NCBI GenBank assembly: GCA_016212965.1
Contig: JACRDA010000354.1
Span: 39,033 to 103,032 of the forward strand
Source of the DNA: Myxococcales bacterium
GTDB lineage: Bacteria > Myxococcota_A > Polyangia > Polyangiales > Polyangiaceae
DNA: 64,000 nucleotides
Reading direction: 5' to 3'
Shown: positions 35,665-45,985 of the stretch, in pieces
How the letters are laid out: every line of letters begins with the position of its first letter
How positions within the stretch are numbered: the first letter of the stretch is position 1
Position numbers and translations under genes: made by a program
The notes under the pieces: model-generated
What the model was told of the DNA's origin: nothing
The model's database searches: none
What the model saw: the letters and a program-made list of their open reading frames with translations, nothing else

Positions 35665-37548
35665 ATGGAACGCAAATCGAGAACGGCCGCCCTCTCCTGG
35701 GTCTACCTGGTGGTGGTTGCGGCGATCGTCGTCGTCGTCAACCTGCTCGCCTTCGCGACCAACAAGCGCATCGACATGACCAAGGAAGAGCGCTTCACGC
35801 TCTCCAAGGGGTCGAAGAACCTGGTGCACGAGGGGCTGTCGCAGCCCATGGACGTCGACTTCTGGGTGACGCGCGGGACGCCCGAGCTCAACACCTTCGT
35901 CGACGACGTCACCAACCTGCTGCGCGAGTACGAGGCCGCGAGCCAGCAGAACTGCGGCCCCGACCAGCGCCGCCCCACGGCGAACGAGCCGTGCTTCAAG
36001 TTCGAGATCAAGGAAGCCAAGACCGAGGACGACCGCAAGAAGGCCGAGGAGGAGCAGCTCTCGCCCTATCCCCTGAAGCCGAAGGAGCTCACCGGTCCCG
36101 AGGCGCTCAAGGGCGACTTCATGGGCATCGTGTTCCGCTACGGCGCGGGCAAGGACCAGATCCCGCTACTCGCGCCGGGTCAGGCGGACCAGGGGCTGGA
36201 GTTCTGGATCACGAACAAGATCCGCGAGGTGCGCGACAACGCCGACGGCCTGAAGCAGAAGGTCGGCGTCATCACGGGCAAGGAGGAGATCAAGCTCTCC
36301 GACGCGAACCTCGTGCCGCCCGAGCAGGGCCAGCACAACATGAAGGGCATCCTCGAGCGCGCCTTCCCCTTCTACGAGATCGCCGAGGTGGATCTGCAGA
36401 ACGGCGACGCCACCATCGACCCCGAGCTGAAGGGCGTCATCGTGACGCAGCCGGGCAAGGATTACACCGACAAGGAGCTGCGTCGCATCGACGAGTTCCT
36501 GATGCGCGGCGACAAATCGCTCGTGCTGTTCGCGGGCGCGGTGAACATGAAGTCCTCCGAGGCGAGCATGAAGGCCGAGCTCAACCTGCACGGCCTCGAC
36601 AAGCTCCTCACGGGCTACGGCGTCGAGATGAAGAACGAGGCCGTCGTCGACTGGGGCCGGCCGGCGCAGGTCGGCCTGCGCATGGGAGGTCGCGTGCTCG
36701 CGGTGCCGCTCGTCGGTGTGACGCTGGCGCAGCACCAGGCCGGCGCGCGCGACGAGGAGCAGGCTCTGGACGCGAGCTTCGTGGGCTTCTTCCGCATGGA
36801 GGCGCTCGCCTTCCCCTATCCCTCCAGCCTCGCCCTGCACAACGAGGCGCAGCCCGAGGTCGAGTTCAAGGTCATCGCTCGGTCGAGCAAGAACGCCACC
36901 GTCGACGACGGCAGCGAGGTGCAGTTCGACGTCGTGGCCGCCCTCCAGGGCCGCGGCATGCAGCCGAAGGGCGACCGCGGCATGCGCGCCATCGCCGTGT
37001 CGGGCGAGGGCAACTTCAAGAGCGCCTTCACGGGCAAGGACGACGAGCACATCAAGCCCCCGAATGCGGCGGCGCGCGCGCGCCTGCTCGTCGTCGCGAG
37101 CGGGCAGTTCCTCGCCAATCCGCTGGCGCGGGCGGGCAACCCGCCCCCGATGCCGCCGCAGATGCAGATGATGGGCTCCATCGGCGGCGACAAGCAGCTC
37201 CAGCAGCTGTCCTTGCCTTACGCGCAGGAGTACCTGACGCCCACCATCCTCGCCTTCAAGAACATCGTGGACTGGATGTCCGGCGACAGCGACCTCGTCG
37301 CGGTGAGCGCCAAGCTCATCAGCTCGAGCCCGCTCACCTACGGTGACCTCGAGCAGCCGGTGAGCGACCCGAACGAGAGCGCCGAAGAGGCGCAGCGCAA
37401 GAAGGACGAGTACACGAATGCGCGCGAGTCCCTGAAGAACAAGGTCACGGCGGCGGTCATTGCGGTGCCGCCGCTGCTCTTCGCCGCGCTCGGGCTGCTC
37501 CGCTGGTGGCTGCGCTCGCTGCGCCGCAAGCGCGCCGTCGTGTTCTAG
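35665..37548 (+). CDS. GldG-family (DUF4350/ABC-type uncharacterized) periplasmic protein
   Basis: N-terminal TM, FTLSKGSKNLVHEGLSQPMDVDFWVTRGTPELNTFVDDVTNLLREYE...; VGVITGKEEI; C-terminal TM LLFAALGLLRWWLRSLRRKR. Confidence 0.85.
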   Translation: MERKSRTAALSWVYLVVVAAIVVVVNLLAFATNKRIDMTKEERFTLSKGSKNLVHEGLSQPMDVDFWVTRGTPELNTFVDDVTNLLREYEAASQQNCGPDQRRPTANEPCFKFEIKEAKTEDDRKKAEEEQLSPYPLKPKELTGPEALKGDFMGIVFRYGAGKDQIPLLAPGQADQGLEFWITNKIREVRDNADGLKQKVGVITGKEEIKLSDANLVPPEQGQHNMKGILERAFPFYEIAEVDLQNGDATIDPELKGVIVTQPGKDYTDKELRRIDEFLMRGDKSLVLFAGAVNMKSSEASMKAELNLHGLDKLLTGYGVEMKNEAVVDWGRPAQVGLRMGGRVLAVPLVGVTLAQHQAGARDEEQALDASFVGFFRMEALAFPYPSSLALHNEAQPEVEFKVIARSSKNATVDDGSEVQFDVVAALQGRGMQPKGDRGMRAIAVSGEGNFKSAFTGKDDEHIKPPNAAARARLLVVASGQFLANPLARAGNPPPMPPQMQMMGSIGGDKQLQQLSLPYAQEYLTPTILAFKNIVDWMSGDSDLVAVSAKLISSSPLTYGDLEQPVSDPNESAEEAQRKKDEYTNARESLKNKVTAAVIAVPPLLFAALGLLRWWLRSLRRKRAVVF

Positions 37549-37672
37549 CCCGTCGCCGCGGCGCGGCGTCGCTCGGTCCGCCGGACGGCGCCTCGCTCGC
37601 ACCCGTTTCTCCACGCTCGAACGGGGCCAACGTGCGCCAGATCGCACCGCCCCAGTGCCGGTTGAAATCGCC

Positions 37673-38824
37673 ATGGCCATGAAGACGGAGCACAAGGTCT
37701 ACATCGCGGCAGCCCTCCTGGCCGCGCTCGCAGGCGCGACCTATTTCGTGTTGAAGGGCGACAGCCGCGCCTCCGCGGCGCGCGAGCAGCCCGCGGCGAG
37801 CGGCTCGGGTGCCGCCGCGGCGCCGAGCGCACTGCCGAAGCTGAAGGTGACGAAGGACGACATCGCCGCCATCACCCGCTTCGAGGTGAAGAACAAGGAG
37901 AAGGGCGACGTCGCGCTCCAGAAGAAGGGCACGAAGAAGGAGGGCGACAAAGACGTCGACGAGTGGGCGCTCACGGCGCCGCTCACGGCGCCCGCGAACG
38001 CCGCCAACGTGAAGAGCATGCTCGACAGCCTCGACAAGCTCGAGCTCACCGAGGCGGTGACGAGCCGCGCCGACAGCTACGACAAGTACGACCTCGGCGA
38101 CGACAAGGCCGTCCACTTCGTCGCGTACAAGGGCGACGAGAAGTTCCTCGACCTCTACTTCGGCAAGCAGGGCACCCGCGGGCGCCTGCTGCGCGTCGGG
38201 GCCGAGGACGGCGCGTTCATCGTGAAGGGCTACTCGGAGTTCCAGCTGAAGCGCGATCTCAAGAGCTGGCGCGAGACGAAGATCTGGAAGTTCGAGGCCG
38301 ACAACGCCATCGCGGTCGAGGTCGAGAACAAGCACGGCCTCTTCAGCTTCTCGAAGAACGACGACAAGTGGTCGCAGAGCTTCAAGAAGCGCGACGACAA
38401 GGGCAAGCTCGCCGACAAGCCGCTCGACAAGTGGGAGAAGTTCAAGGGCGACAAGGTCAAGGACATGGTGCGCGCCATGCAGACCCTGAACGCCGAGGAC
38501 TTCGGCGCCGAGGGCGCCGACACCGGTCTCGATGACGCCGTGACGAACGGCGGTGTGGTGCGCATCAAGCTCAAGGACGACGCGGGCACCCACACGCTCA
38601 AGGTCGGCAAGCCGAGCAAGGGCGAGAGCCGCTACGTCGTGGCGGAGGGTGGCGACGGCACGGTGTTCGTGCTCGGCAGCTGGGCCGGGAAATGGGCGAC
38701 GGCCGACCAGAAGAGCTTCGAGGACGACGGCAAGCCGCCCGCGGGCGGTCCGCCGGGCGGTCCCCCGGGCGGGCCACCGCACGTTGAGGACGACGACGAG
38801 GGTCCCCCCGACGAGGAGCCATGA
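37673..38824 (+). CDS. DUF4340-type protein
   Basis: N-term TM KVYIAAALLAALAGATYFVL; ITRFEVKNKEKGDVALQKKG...WALTAPLTAPANAANVKSMLDSLDKLELTEAV...; position after GldG is typical. Confidence 0.8.
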   Translation: MAMKTEHKVYIAAALLAALAGATYFVLKGDSRASAAREQPAASGSGAAAAPSALPKLKVTKDDIAAITRFEVKNKEKGDVALQKKGTKKEGDKDVDEWALTAPLTAPANAANVKSMLDSLDKLELTEAVTSRADSYDKYDLGDDKAVHFVAYKGDEKFLDLYFGKQGTRGRLLRVGAEDGAFIVKGYSEFQLKRDLKSWRETKIWKFEADNAIAVEVENKHGLFSFSKNDDKWSQSFKKRDDKGKLADKPLDKWEKFKGDKVKDMVRAMQTLNAEDFGAEGADTGLDDAVTNGGVVRIKLKDDAGTHTLKVGKPSKGESRYVVAEGGDGTVFVLGSWAGKWATADQKSFEDDGKPPAGGPPGGPPGGPPHVEDDDEGPPDEEP

Positions 38825-41364
38825 GAGCTTCGTACGGCTGGCTCCGGAGCCTGTGCGGCGCCGCGGGCCAGGCGCTCGAGGCGAGCCCGCACGAGCTCGC
38901 CGAGCGGCTCACGCGGGCGGGCGTCGCGGTCGACGAGGTGAGCGAGTACGGCGCGGCCTGTCCGCACGTGCTCGTCGCGGCGGTGAAGCGCGTCGAGCCG
39001 CACCCGACGCGCTCGGGTCTGCGCCTCGTGACGGTCGCGGTCGGTGCGGCCGGCGAGCGCCGTGTCGTGTGCGGCGCCCCGAACGTCCCCGAACCGGGAG
39101 CAGGCCTCGTGGTGCTGGCCCTGCCCGGAACCACGCTGCCGGGCCTCGGCATCACCGTCGGCGAGCGCGCGATCGGCGGCGTCGCGAGCCCCGGCATCCT
39201 CGTGTCCGAGCGCGAGCTCGGGCTCGTGGGCGGCAGCGGCAAGGGTGACGGCATCCTGGTGCTCGCGCCGGACGGCGCCGCGCCGGGCACGCCGCTCGCG
39301 CAGGCGCTGCCGGGCTGCCACGACTTCGTGCTCACGCTCGACGTGACGCCCAATCGCGCCGACGTGCTCTGCCACGTGGGCCTCGCGCGCGAGGTATGTG
39401 CCGTGCTCGGTCTCCGCTTCGCCCCGCCTGCACCCGAGGCACCGGCGCGCGTGGCGACCAACGAGCAGCTCGCCGCGCTCGCGGCGGTCACCGTCGAGGA
39501 CACCGAGCGCTGCCCGCACTACGGCGCTGCCGCGGTCGTCGACGTGAAGGTCGGCCCGTCCCCCGCGTGGCTGCGCTACCGGCTCGAGAGCCTCGGCGTG
39601 CGCGCCATCTCGAACGCGGTCGACGTCTCGAACCTCGTCCTGCTCGAGTTCGGCCAGCCCATCCACTGCTTCGACCTCGACCAGCTGAGCCCGCCGTCTC
39701 CGCGCCAGGTGGTCGTGCGCCGCGCGCGCGCCGGCGAGGAGCTCCGCACGCTCGACGGCATCGTGCGCAAGCTCGACGGCGACGACCTCGTCATCGCCGA
39801 CCGCGACCGGCCGGTGGCGCTCGCGGGGGTGATGGGCGGCGCCGACAGCGAGATCACCGACGGCACGCGGCGCATCCTGGTCGAGTGCGCGCATTTCTTC
39901 CCGCGCGGCATCCGCCGCACCTCGCGCCGTCACGGCCTCGCGAGCGAGGCTAGCCATCGCTTCGAGCGCGGCGTCGATCCGCGCGGCGTGCCCGACGTGC
40001 TCGGGCACACGGCCTCGCTCCTCACCCAGCTGTGCGGCGCCGCCGCGGTGCCCGGCATGATCGTCGCGGGGGTCGCACCGCCGCCCGCCACGCGCGTGCG
40101 CCTGCGGGCCGGCTACCTGAAGCGCCTGCTCGGGATCGACGTGGCCATGCCGCGCGCCGGGGAGCTGCTCGGCCGGCTCGGCTGCGTCGTTCACGGCGCC
40201 TCCGCGGGCGCGGCCGAGCTCACGGTCGAGGTCCCGAGCCATCGCTTCGATCTCCACCGCGAGGCCGATCTGGTCGAGGAGGTCATGCGCCTCCACGGCA
40301 TCGACGAGGTGCCGACCGACCGCCGGCCGCTCTTGCCCGAGCTCGGTCGCAGCGAGCCGACGAGCGCCGCGCGGGCGCGCCAGGCGGCGCTCGATCTCGG
40401 ACTCTCCGAGGCCTTGACCTTCGGCTTCGTCGCGCCGGCGGAGCTCGAGCTCTACGGCGCCCCACCGGCGACCGTGCGGATCGTGAACCCGCTCGGGGAG
40501 GAGCGCAGCGTCATGCGCACCTCGCTCCTCCCGGGCCTCTTCGCCGCCGTGGGCCGCGCGCGGCGTCACGGCGTCGGCGACGTGCGGCTGTTCACGCTGG
40601 GGCGCCTCTTCCTCGGGCGCGAGGCCGCGGGCGATGCCGCCCCGGTGAGCGCCTGGGGCCGGCCCGCGGGCGACATGCCGAGCGACCTTGCGATGCTGCC
40701 CTTCGAGCGGCACGAGCTCGCCCTCGTGATGGCGGGCGAGCGCCGGGACGCGCTCGGCCAGAGCGTGCCGGTCGACGTCTACGACGCCAAGGGCGCGGTG
40801 CTCGAGGTCGTCGAGCGCGTCAGCCGCCAGCCCGCCACGGTGCGCGCACTCGCCGCCGAGGTGCGGCCGCGCCACCTTCACCCGCGGGCCGCGGGCGGCG
40901 TGTACCTCGGGGACCGCGCGGTCGCGCGCTTCGGCGAGCTCCACCCCGAGCTCGCCGAGAAGCTCGGCCTCGCCGGGAGCGTCGTCCTCGCCGAGATCGA
41001 CGTGTGTGCCCTCGCCGCGGCAGGCCGCCCGCGGCCGCGCTTCCGCCCCATCCCGACCTTGCCGGCCGTGAGCCGCGACGTGGCGTTCGTGGTGCGCGAC
41101 GCGGTGACCGCCGGCGAGGTGGCCACGCGCATCCGGCAGGCGAGCGGGGAGCTGTGCGAGTCGGTCGAGCTCTTCGACCTCTTCCGCGGGCAGGGCATCC
41201 CGGACGGTCATCGCTCGCTCGCCTTCCACATCGTGTTCCGCGATCCCAAGGCCGCGAGCGCACCCGAGGCGGCGCGCACCCTCACCGACGCCGAGGTCGA
41301 TGCCTGCTACGCGCGCATGCTGGCGACGCTCGGCCGCGACGTCGGCGCGGTGCAGCGCGGCTGA
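38821..41364 (+). CDS. pheT: Phenylalanine--tRNA ligase subunit beta
   Basis: 847 aa; [71 protein letters not shown]-like C-terminus. Confidence 0.95.
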   Translation: MRASYGWLRSLCGAAGQALEASPHELAERLTRAGVAVDEVSEYGAACPHVLVAAVKRVEPHPTRSGLRLVTVAVGAAGERRVVCGAPNVPEPGAGLVVLALPGTTLPGLGITVGERAIGGVASPGILVSERELGLVGGSGKGDGILVLAPDGAAPGTPLAQALPGCHDFVLTLDVTPNRADVLCHVGLAREVCAVLGLRFAPPAPEAPARVATNEQLAALAAVTVEDTERCPHYGAAAVVDVKVGPSPAWLRYRLESLGVRAISNAVDVSNLVLLEFGQPIHCFDLDQLSPPSPRQVVVRRARAGEELRTLDGIVRKLDGDDLVIADRDRPVALAGVMGGADSEITDGTRRILVECAHFFPRGIRRTSRRHGLASEASHRFERGVDPRGVPDVLGHTASLLTQLCGAAAVPGMIVAGVAPPPATRVRLRAGYLKRLLGIDVAMPRAGELLGRLGCVVHGASAGAAELTVEVPSHRFDLHREADLVEEVMRLHGIDEVPTDRRPLLPELGRSEPTSAARARQAALDLGLSEALTFGFVAPAELELYGAPPATVRIVNPLGEERSVMRTSLLPGLFAAVGRARRHGVGDVRLFTLGRLFLGREAAGDAAPVSAWGRPAGDMPSDLAMLPFERHELALVMAGERRDALGQSVPVDVYDAKGAVLEVVERVSRQPATVRALAAEVRPRHLHPRAAGGVYLGDRAVARFGELHPELAEKLGLAGSVVLAEIDVCALAAAGRPRPRFRPIPTLPAVSRDVAFVVRDAVTAGEVATRIRQASGELCESVELFDLFRGQGIPDGHRSLAFHIVFRDPKAASAPEAARTLTDAEVDACYARMLATLGRDVGAVQRG

Positions 41365-41415
41365 GCTGCACGGCTCCGTGCTTCGGGCGCGGCGACCGGC
41401 AAGACCGTAGCCGAT

Positions 41416-41441
41416 CGCCACGTGATGACGGACACGTGGCG
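41416..41441. terminator. Hairpin downstream of pheT (no clear T tract)
   Basis: CGCCACGTG-atgacgga-CACGTGGCG, perfect 9-bp arms. Confidence 0.4.
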
Positions 41442-41625
41442 GCTCACGCACGGGGCTCTTCTGCGTGTGCGGCACGCAGCGCCGGCGGATAGCCTGACGC
41501 GTGGGTCATCATTTTGGTCCGCAAATGCGGTCGGTTCCGCTGGTAGCGAGGCCCGATGGCTGCCATTATGACTGGGGAGTCAGTCAGGGGAGTCTGCAGG
41601 GGAACGCCCACCTCGCGAGGCGGGC

Positions 41626-44600
41626 ATGGCGAAGCGGTACGTCGGGATCGACATCGGGGCGGAGACGGTCAAGCTGGTGGAGCTCGAGCGCCGGGGCGCC
41701 GAGCTCGCGTGGACGAGGCGAGCGCTCTACGAGCACCACAAGGAGCCCGGGGCGGTCGTCACGCGGGCGCTCGCGGATTGGGACTTCGCGGGCGTCGAGG
41801 GCGCCGCCGTGGTGGGCCGTCTCGGTCGGCTGGTCGATCTACCGCGCGTGCCGGTGAAGCGCGCGCAGGCGGCGGGCTTCGCGTGGCGGCACGGGGCAGG
41901 CGCCGCGACGATCGTGTCGATCGGCTCGCACGGCTTCTCCGTCCTCGAGCTACGGCCGAGCGGCGCCGAGGTGCTGCGCGAGAACTCGCGCTGCTCGCAG
42001 GGCACCGGCAACTTCCTGCGGCAGCTCGTCGAGCGCTTCGACCTCGACATCGCCGCGGCGAGCGCCCTCTCGGCCGACGTGCCCGATCCGGCGGCGCTCT
42101 CGGGTCGGTGCCCGGTCATCCTGAAGACCGACATGACGCACCTGGCGAACCGCGGGGAGAGCCGGGCGCGCATCCTGGCCGGCCTCTACGACGCCGTGTG
42201 CGAGAACGTGCAGGTGCTCGTGAAGCCCGAGGCGAGCCCGCCCGCGATGCTGCTCATCGGCGGCGTGATGCGCGCCGCGCGCGTGCAGGCGAGCTTCCGC
42301 CGCTTCTGCGAGCGGCACGGCATGACGCTCTTGCCCTACAGCGACGACGATGCGCTCTTCCTCGAGGCGCTCGGCTCTGCGGCGACGGCCGCCACGAACG
42401 CGCTGCGGGTGCCGCCGCTCGGACGGCTCTTGTGCGCGCCGGAGGAGGCGCACCTCGAGCGCCTGCCGGCGCTCGCGAGCTACCTGCCCCGTGTGCGGCG
42501 CCTGCCGCGCCGGGCCGCCGGCACGAGCCTGCCCGGGGCGCTCGCGACTGACGCCCCGGTCATTCTCGGCTTCGACGTCGGCTCCACGGGCTCGAAGGTG
42601 GTCGCGCTCGACGCCGCGGGGGGCGAGCCCGCGTGGGACGCGTACCTCTACACGAACGGCGATCCGGTGGGTGCCGCGCAGGGGCTCATGCGTCTCTTCG
42701 TCGGGGGCCCGTGCGCCGAGCGGCCGGTGGTCGCCTTCGGCGTGACCGGGAGCGGGCGCGAGATCGTGGGCTCGCTGCTCGCGAGCACCTTCGGCTCGGA
42801 GCGGGTCTACGTGCTCAACGAGATCGCCGCGCACGCCGAGGGGGCGCTCGCGTGCGACCCGCGCGTCGACACCATCTTCGAGATCGGCGGCCAGGACGCG
42901 AAGTACATCCGCCTGGCCGCGGGGCGCGTGGTCGACGCCGCCATGAACGAGGCGTGCAGCGCGGGCACGGGCTCGTTCATCGAGGAGCAGGGGCGGAAAT
43001 TCGCCGGCATCGGGAGCGTGGCCGAGCTCGGGGCGGAGGCCCTGTGCGCGACGGGCGGCGTGTCGCTCGGGCAGCACTGCTCGGTGTTCATGGCCGAGAT
43101 CATCGACGAGGCGGTCGCGGCGGGCGTCGACAACCGCGCGGTCATCGCGGGCATCTACGACTCCATCGTGCAGAACTACCTGAACCGCGTGAAGGGCAGC
43201 CGCCCGGTCGGGCAGGTGGTGTTCTGCCAGGGCATGCCCTTCGCGGCGGACGCGCTCGCGGCGGCCGTGGCGCGCCAGACCGGGAGCGAGGTCGTGGTGC
43301 CACCGAACCCCGGGATCATGGGGGCGCTCGGCATCGCGCTCCTGGCCCGGAAAGCGCTCGCCGTCACGGACCAGGCGGCGGTCGCCCCGGCGCGCTTCCT
43401 CGAGGCCACTGTGGTTCAGAAGGACACCTTCGTGTGCAAGTCGACGAAGGGCTGCGGCGGGGCCGGCAACCGCTGCCGCATCGACCGCATCGCGACCCGC
43501 GTCGCGGCCGAGCGGGGGCGCTTCACCTGGGGCGGCGGCTGCTCCCTGTGGGACGGCGGCATCGGCAAGAAGAAGCTCCCCGATCGCGCGCCCGATCCGT
43601 TCCGCGAGCGCGAAGCGCTCGTCCTCGCCATCGTGAGGCGCGTGACGACCGCGCGCGGCCTGCGCCGCGTCGCCATGACGGACGAGTTCCAGCTGAAGGG
43701 CACCTTCCCGTTCTTCGCCACGCTGCTTTACGAGCTCGGCCTCGACGTCACGGTGGTGACGAGCGCGGGCGGCAAGACCCTGAAGCGCGGCATCGAGAAG
43801 GCGAACGTGCCCTTCTGTGCGCCGATGCAGCACTACCACGGGCTCGTGTCCGCCATGGCGGCCGAGGACGTCGCTTACGTGTTCGCGCCGATGGTGCGCG
43901 AGATGCCGCGCGTGGCCAAGGAGAGCCATGCGGTCGTCTGTCCCATCGTGCAGGCGAGCCCGGACATCCTGCGGCACGATCTCGGCCCGGCGGCCGCGGC
44001 GAAGATCCTCTCGCCCGTCATCGACTTCGGGCCCGAGAACCTCGACGCGCCAGCACTCCGCACCGCGTGCGAGAAGCTCGGTGCGGAGCTCGGCGCGAGC
44101 CCCGTCACGGTCGCGCAGGCGCTGCGCCGCGCGCGCCACGCGCAGCTCGCCTTCGACCGGCAGTGCCTCGAGATCGGCCGGCGCGCGCTCGCGTTCGCGG
44201 TCGAGACCGGCATCGTTCCCGTGGTCGTGCTCGGGCGCCCGTACACCATCTACAACGACGTCCTCAACTCGCACGTGCCGCCGCTGCTGCGCGAGCAGGG
44301 GGCGCTCGCCATCCCCGTCGACTGCTACCCGGTCGCCGACGACGTGCCCGGGGTCGAGGGCGTCTACTGGGGGCAGGGGCAGCGCAACCTGCGGGCCGCT
44401 CACCAGATCCGCCGCACGCCCGGCCTCTACAGCCTCTGGTGCAGCAACTACTCCTGCGGCCCCGACAGCTTCAACCTGCACTTCTACGCCTACGCGATGG
44501 CCGGCAAGCCCTTCGCCATCGTCGAGACCGACGGGCATTCCGGCGACGCCGGCACGAAGACCCGGGTGGAGGCCTTCCTCCACTGCGTGCGCGAGCACCT

Positions 44601-45963
44601 CGCGGCCGAGGCGCGCGCCGACGACGAAGTGGCGGCACCGGAGCTCGCGCGCATCGACCGGCGCGTGCACGATCTCCGCGAGATCCGCGCGCGCGGCGAG
44701 ACGCTGCTCGTGCCCCGCATGGGCGCCGGGGCCGAGGCCATGGCCGCTTGCCTGCGCGGCATCGGCGTCCGCGCCGAGACCTTGCCGCTACCCGATCGCG
44801 AGGCCCTGCGCCTCGGCCGGCGCCACACCTCGGGCAAGGAGTGCCTGCCGATGAGCATCACGGCGGGAAGCCTGCTCGCGCGCCTCGACCGGGAGCCCGA
44901 TCCGAAGGCGCGTTTCGCCTTCTTCATGCCCACGGCCGACGGACCGTGTCGCTTCGGCGTCTACAACATGCTCCACCGCCTGATCCTCGAGCGGGTGGGG
45001 CAGGGCGAGCGCGTGTCGATCTGGTCGCCGGCCGACAGCGACTACTTCGCGGGCGTGCCCGGCGGCTTCGCGGCGCTCGTCATGACGGGCTTCGCCGCCT
45101 TCGACGTGCTCCAAGAGGCGCTCTACGACGTGCGCCCCGTCGAGCGCTCGCCCGGCGCGGCCGACGCCATCTTCGAGCGCTACCGGCGCGAGCTCTGCCT
45201 CTTGCTCGAGTCGGCGGGCAGCGGGGATCTGTCGCTGCCGAACGCCTTCGTGCAGGCGGCGAGCGGGCGGCTCTTCGGCTGCGCCGATCTCCTGCGCCGC
45301 GCGGGTGCCGAGCTCGCGCGGGCGCGCTCGGGGCGCCGGGTCCCGACGGTGCTGGTCGTCGGGGAGATCTACGTGCGCTGCGACCCCTTCGCGAACGACT
45401 TCGTCATCGAGAAGCTGGAGCGCCGCGGCATCCGCGCGCGCTTCGCCCCGTTCAGCGAGTGGCTCGAGTACTCGGACTGGGTGACGCGCCTGCGCGGCTC
45501 GCGCGTGGGTCTCTCGGCGGAGCTCTCGAGCCTCGTGCAGAGGCGCATCCAGAACAAGACCTACGCCGTGATGGCCGCGGCGCTCGGCTGGCACGAGCGG
45601 ACCACGGTCAAGGACGCGCTCGACGCCTCGTCGCGCTACCTCCGCGCCGATCTCTGCGGCGAGGCGGTGCTGACCCTGGGCGGGCCGATCCACGAGTGGC
45701 GCCGCGGGCACATCGACGGCGTCGTCAGCGTCGGCCCGCACGAGTGCATGCCGAACAAGATCGCCGAGTCGCAGTTCTTCCACGTCGCCGAGCAGGAAGG
45801 GCTGCTGTCGCTCACCCTGCCCCTGAACGGCGACCCCATCGACCCGGCGATCCTCGACACCTTCGCCTTCGACGTGAAGGAGCGCTTCCAGAGGCGCTGC
45901 GGCGAGGCCGCGGTCGCGCCGCCGAGGCCGAGCGCGGTCGAGGGCGAGCGCGCCGAGGTCTGA
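41626..45963 (+). CDS. Acyl-CoA dehydratase activase-related protein (tandem BadF/BcrA-type ATPase modules plus DUF2229/CoA-dehydratase-like region)
   Basis: 1445 aa; YVGIDIGAETVKLVELE and ILGFDVGSTGSKVVALD (two ASKHA starts); GGQDAKYIRL; NEACSAGTGSFIEEQ; LGQHCSVFMAE; CKSTKGCGGAGNRCRIDRI; DEFQLKGTFPFFATLLYELGLDVTVV. Confidence 0.9.
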   Translation: MAKRYVGIDIGAETVKLVELERRGAELAWTRRALYEHHKEPGAVVTRALADWDFAGVEGAAVVGRLGRLVDLPRVPVKRAQAAGFAWRHGAGAATIVSIGSHGFSVLELRPSGAEVLRENSRCSQGTGNFLRQLVERFDLDIAAASALSADVPDPAALSGRCPVILKTDMTHLANRGESRARILAGLYDAVCENVQVLVKPEASPPAMLLIGGVMRAARVQASFRRFCERHGMTLLPYSDDDALFLEALGSAATAATNALRVPPLGRLLCAPEEAHLERLPALASYLPRVRRLPRRAAGTSLPGALATDAPVILGFDVGSTGSKVVALDAAGGEPAWDAYLYTNGDPVGAAQGLMRLFVGGPCAERPVVAFGVTGSGREIVGSLLASTFGSERVYVLNEIAAHAEGALACDPRVDTIFEIGGQDAKYIRLAAGRVVDAAMNEACSAGTGSFIEEQGRKFAGIGSVAELGAEALCATGGVSLGQHCSVFMAEIIDEAVAAGVDNRAVIAGIYDSIVQNYLNRVKGSRPVGQVVFCQGMPFAADALAAAVARQTGSEVVVPPNPGIMGALGIALLARKALAVTDQAAVAPARFLEATVVQKDTFVCKSTKGCGGAGNRCRIDRIATRVAAERGRFTWGGGCSLWDGGIGKKKLPDRAPDPFREREALVLAIVRRVTTARGLRRVAMTDEFQLKGTFPFFATLLYELGLDVTVVTSAGGKTLKRGIEKANVPFCAPMQHYHGLVSAMAAEDVAYVFAPMVREMPRVAKESHAVVCPIVQASPDILRHDLGPAAAAKILSPVIDFGPENLDAPALRTACEKLGAELGASPVTVAQALRRARHAQLAFDRQCLEIGRRALAFAVETGIVPVVVLGRPYTIYNDVLNSHVPPLLREQGALAIPVDCYPVADDVPGVEGVYWGQGQRNLRAAHQIRRTPGLYSLWCSNYSCGPDSFNLHFYAYAMAGKPFAIVETDGHSGDAGTKTRVEAFLHCVREHLAAEARADDEVAAPELARIDRRVHDLREIRARGETLLVPRMGAGAEAMAACLRGIGVRAETLPLPDREALRLGRRHTSGKECLPMSITAGSLLARLDREPDPKARFAFFMPTADGPCRFGVYNMLHRLILERVGQGERVSIWSPADSDYFAGVPGGFAALVMTGFAAFDVLQEALYDVRPVERSPGAADAIFERYRRELCLLLESAGSGDLSLPNAFVQAASGRLFGCADLLRRAGAELARARSGRRVPTVLVVGEIYVRCDPFANDFVIEKLERRGIRARFAPFSEWLEYSDWVTRLRGSRVGLSAELSSLVQRRIQNKTYAVMAAALGWHERTTVKDALDASSRYLRADLCGEAVLTLGGPIHEWRRGHIDGVVSVGPHECMPNKIAESQFFHVAEQEGLLSLTLPLNGDPIDPAILDTFAFDVKERFQRRCGEAAVAPPRPSAVEGERAEV

Positions 45964-45985
45964 GCTCCGGAGCCCGACCTCGGGC

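Noticed and set aside
38745-38780. GGPPGGPPGGPP-coding short repeat at the end of the DUF4340 gene
   Set aside because: Low-complexity coding tail, no evidence of an independent element.
38632-41475. 947-aa minus-strand ORF antisense to pheT
   Set aside because: Translation is the H/R/A/E/D-rich complement pattern of a high-GC coding strand; pheT on + has clear motifs.
41950-44670. 906-aa minus-strand ORF antisense to the activase
   Set aside because: Antisense shadow with no recognisable domain.
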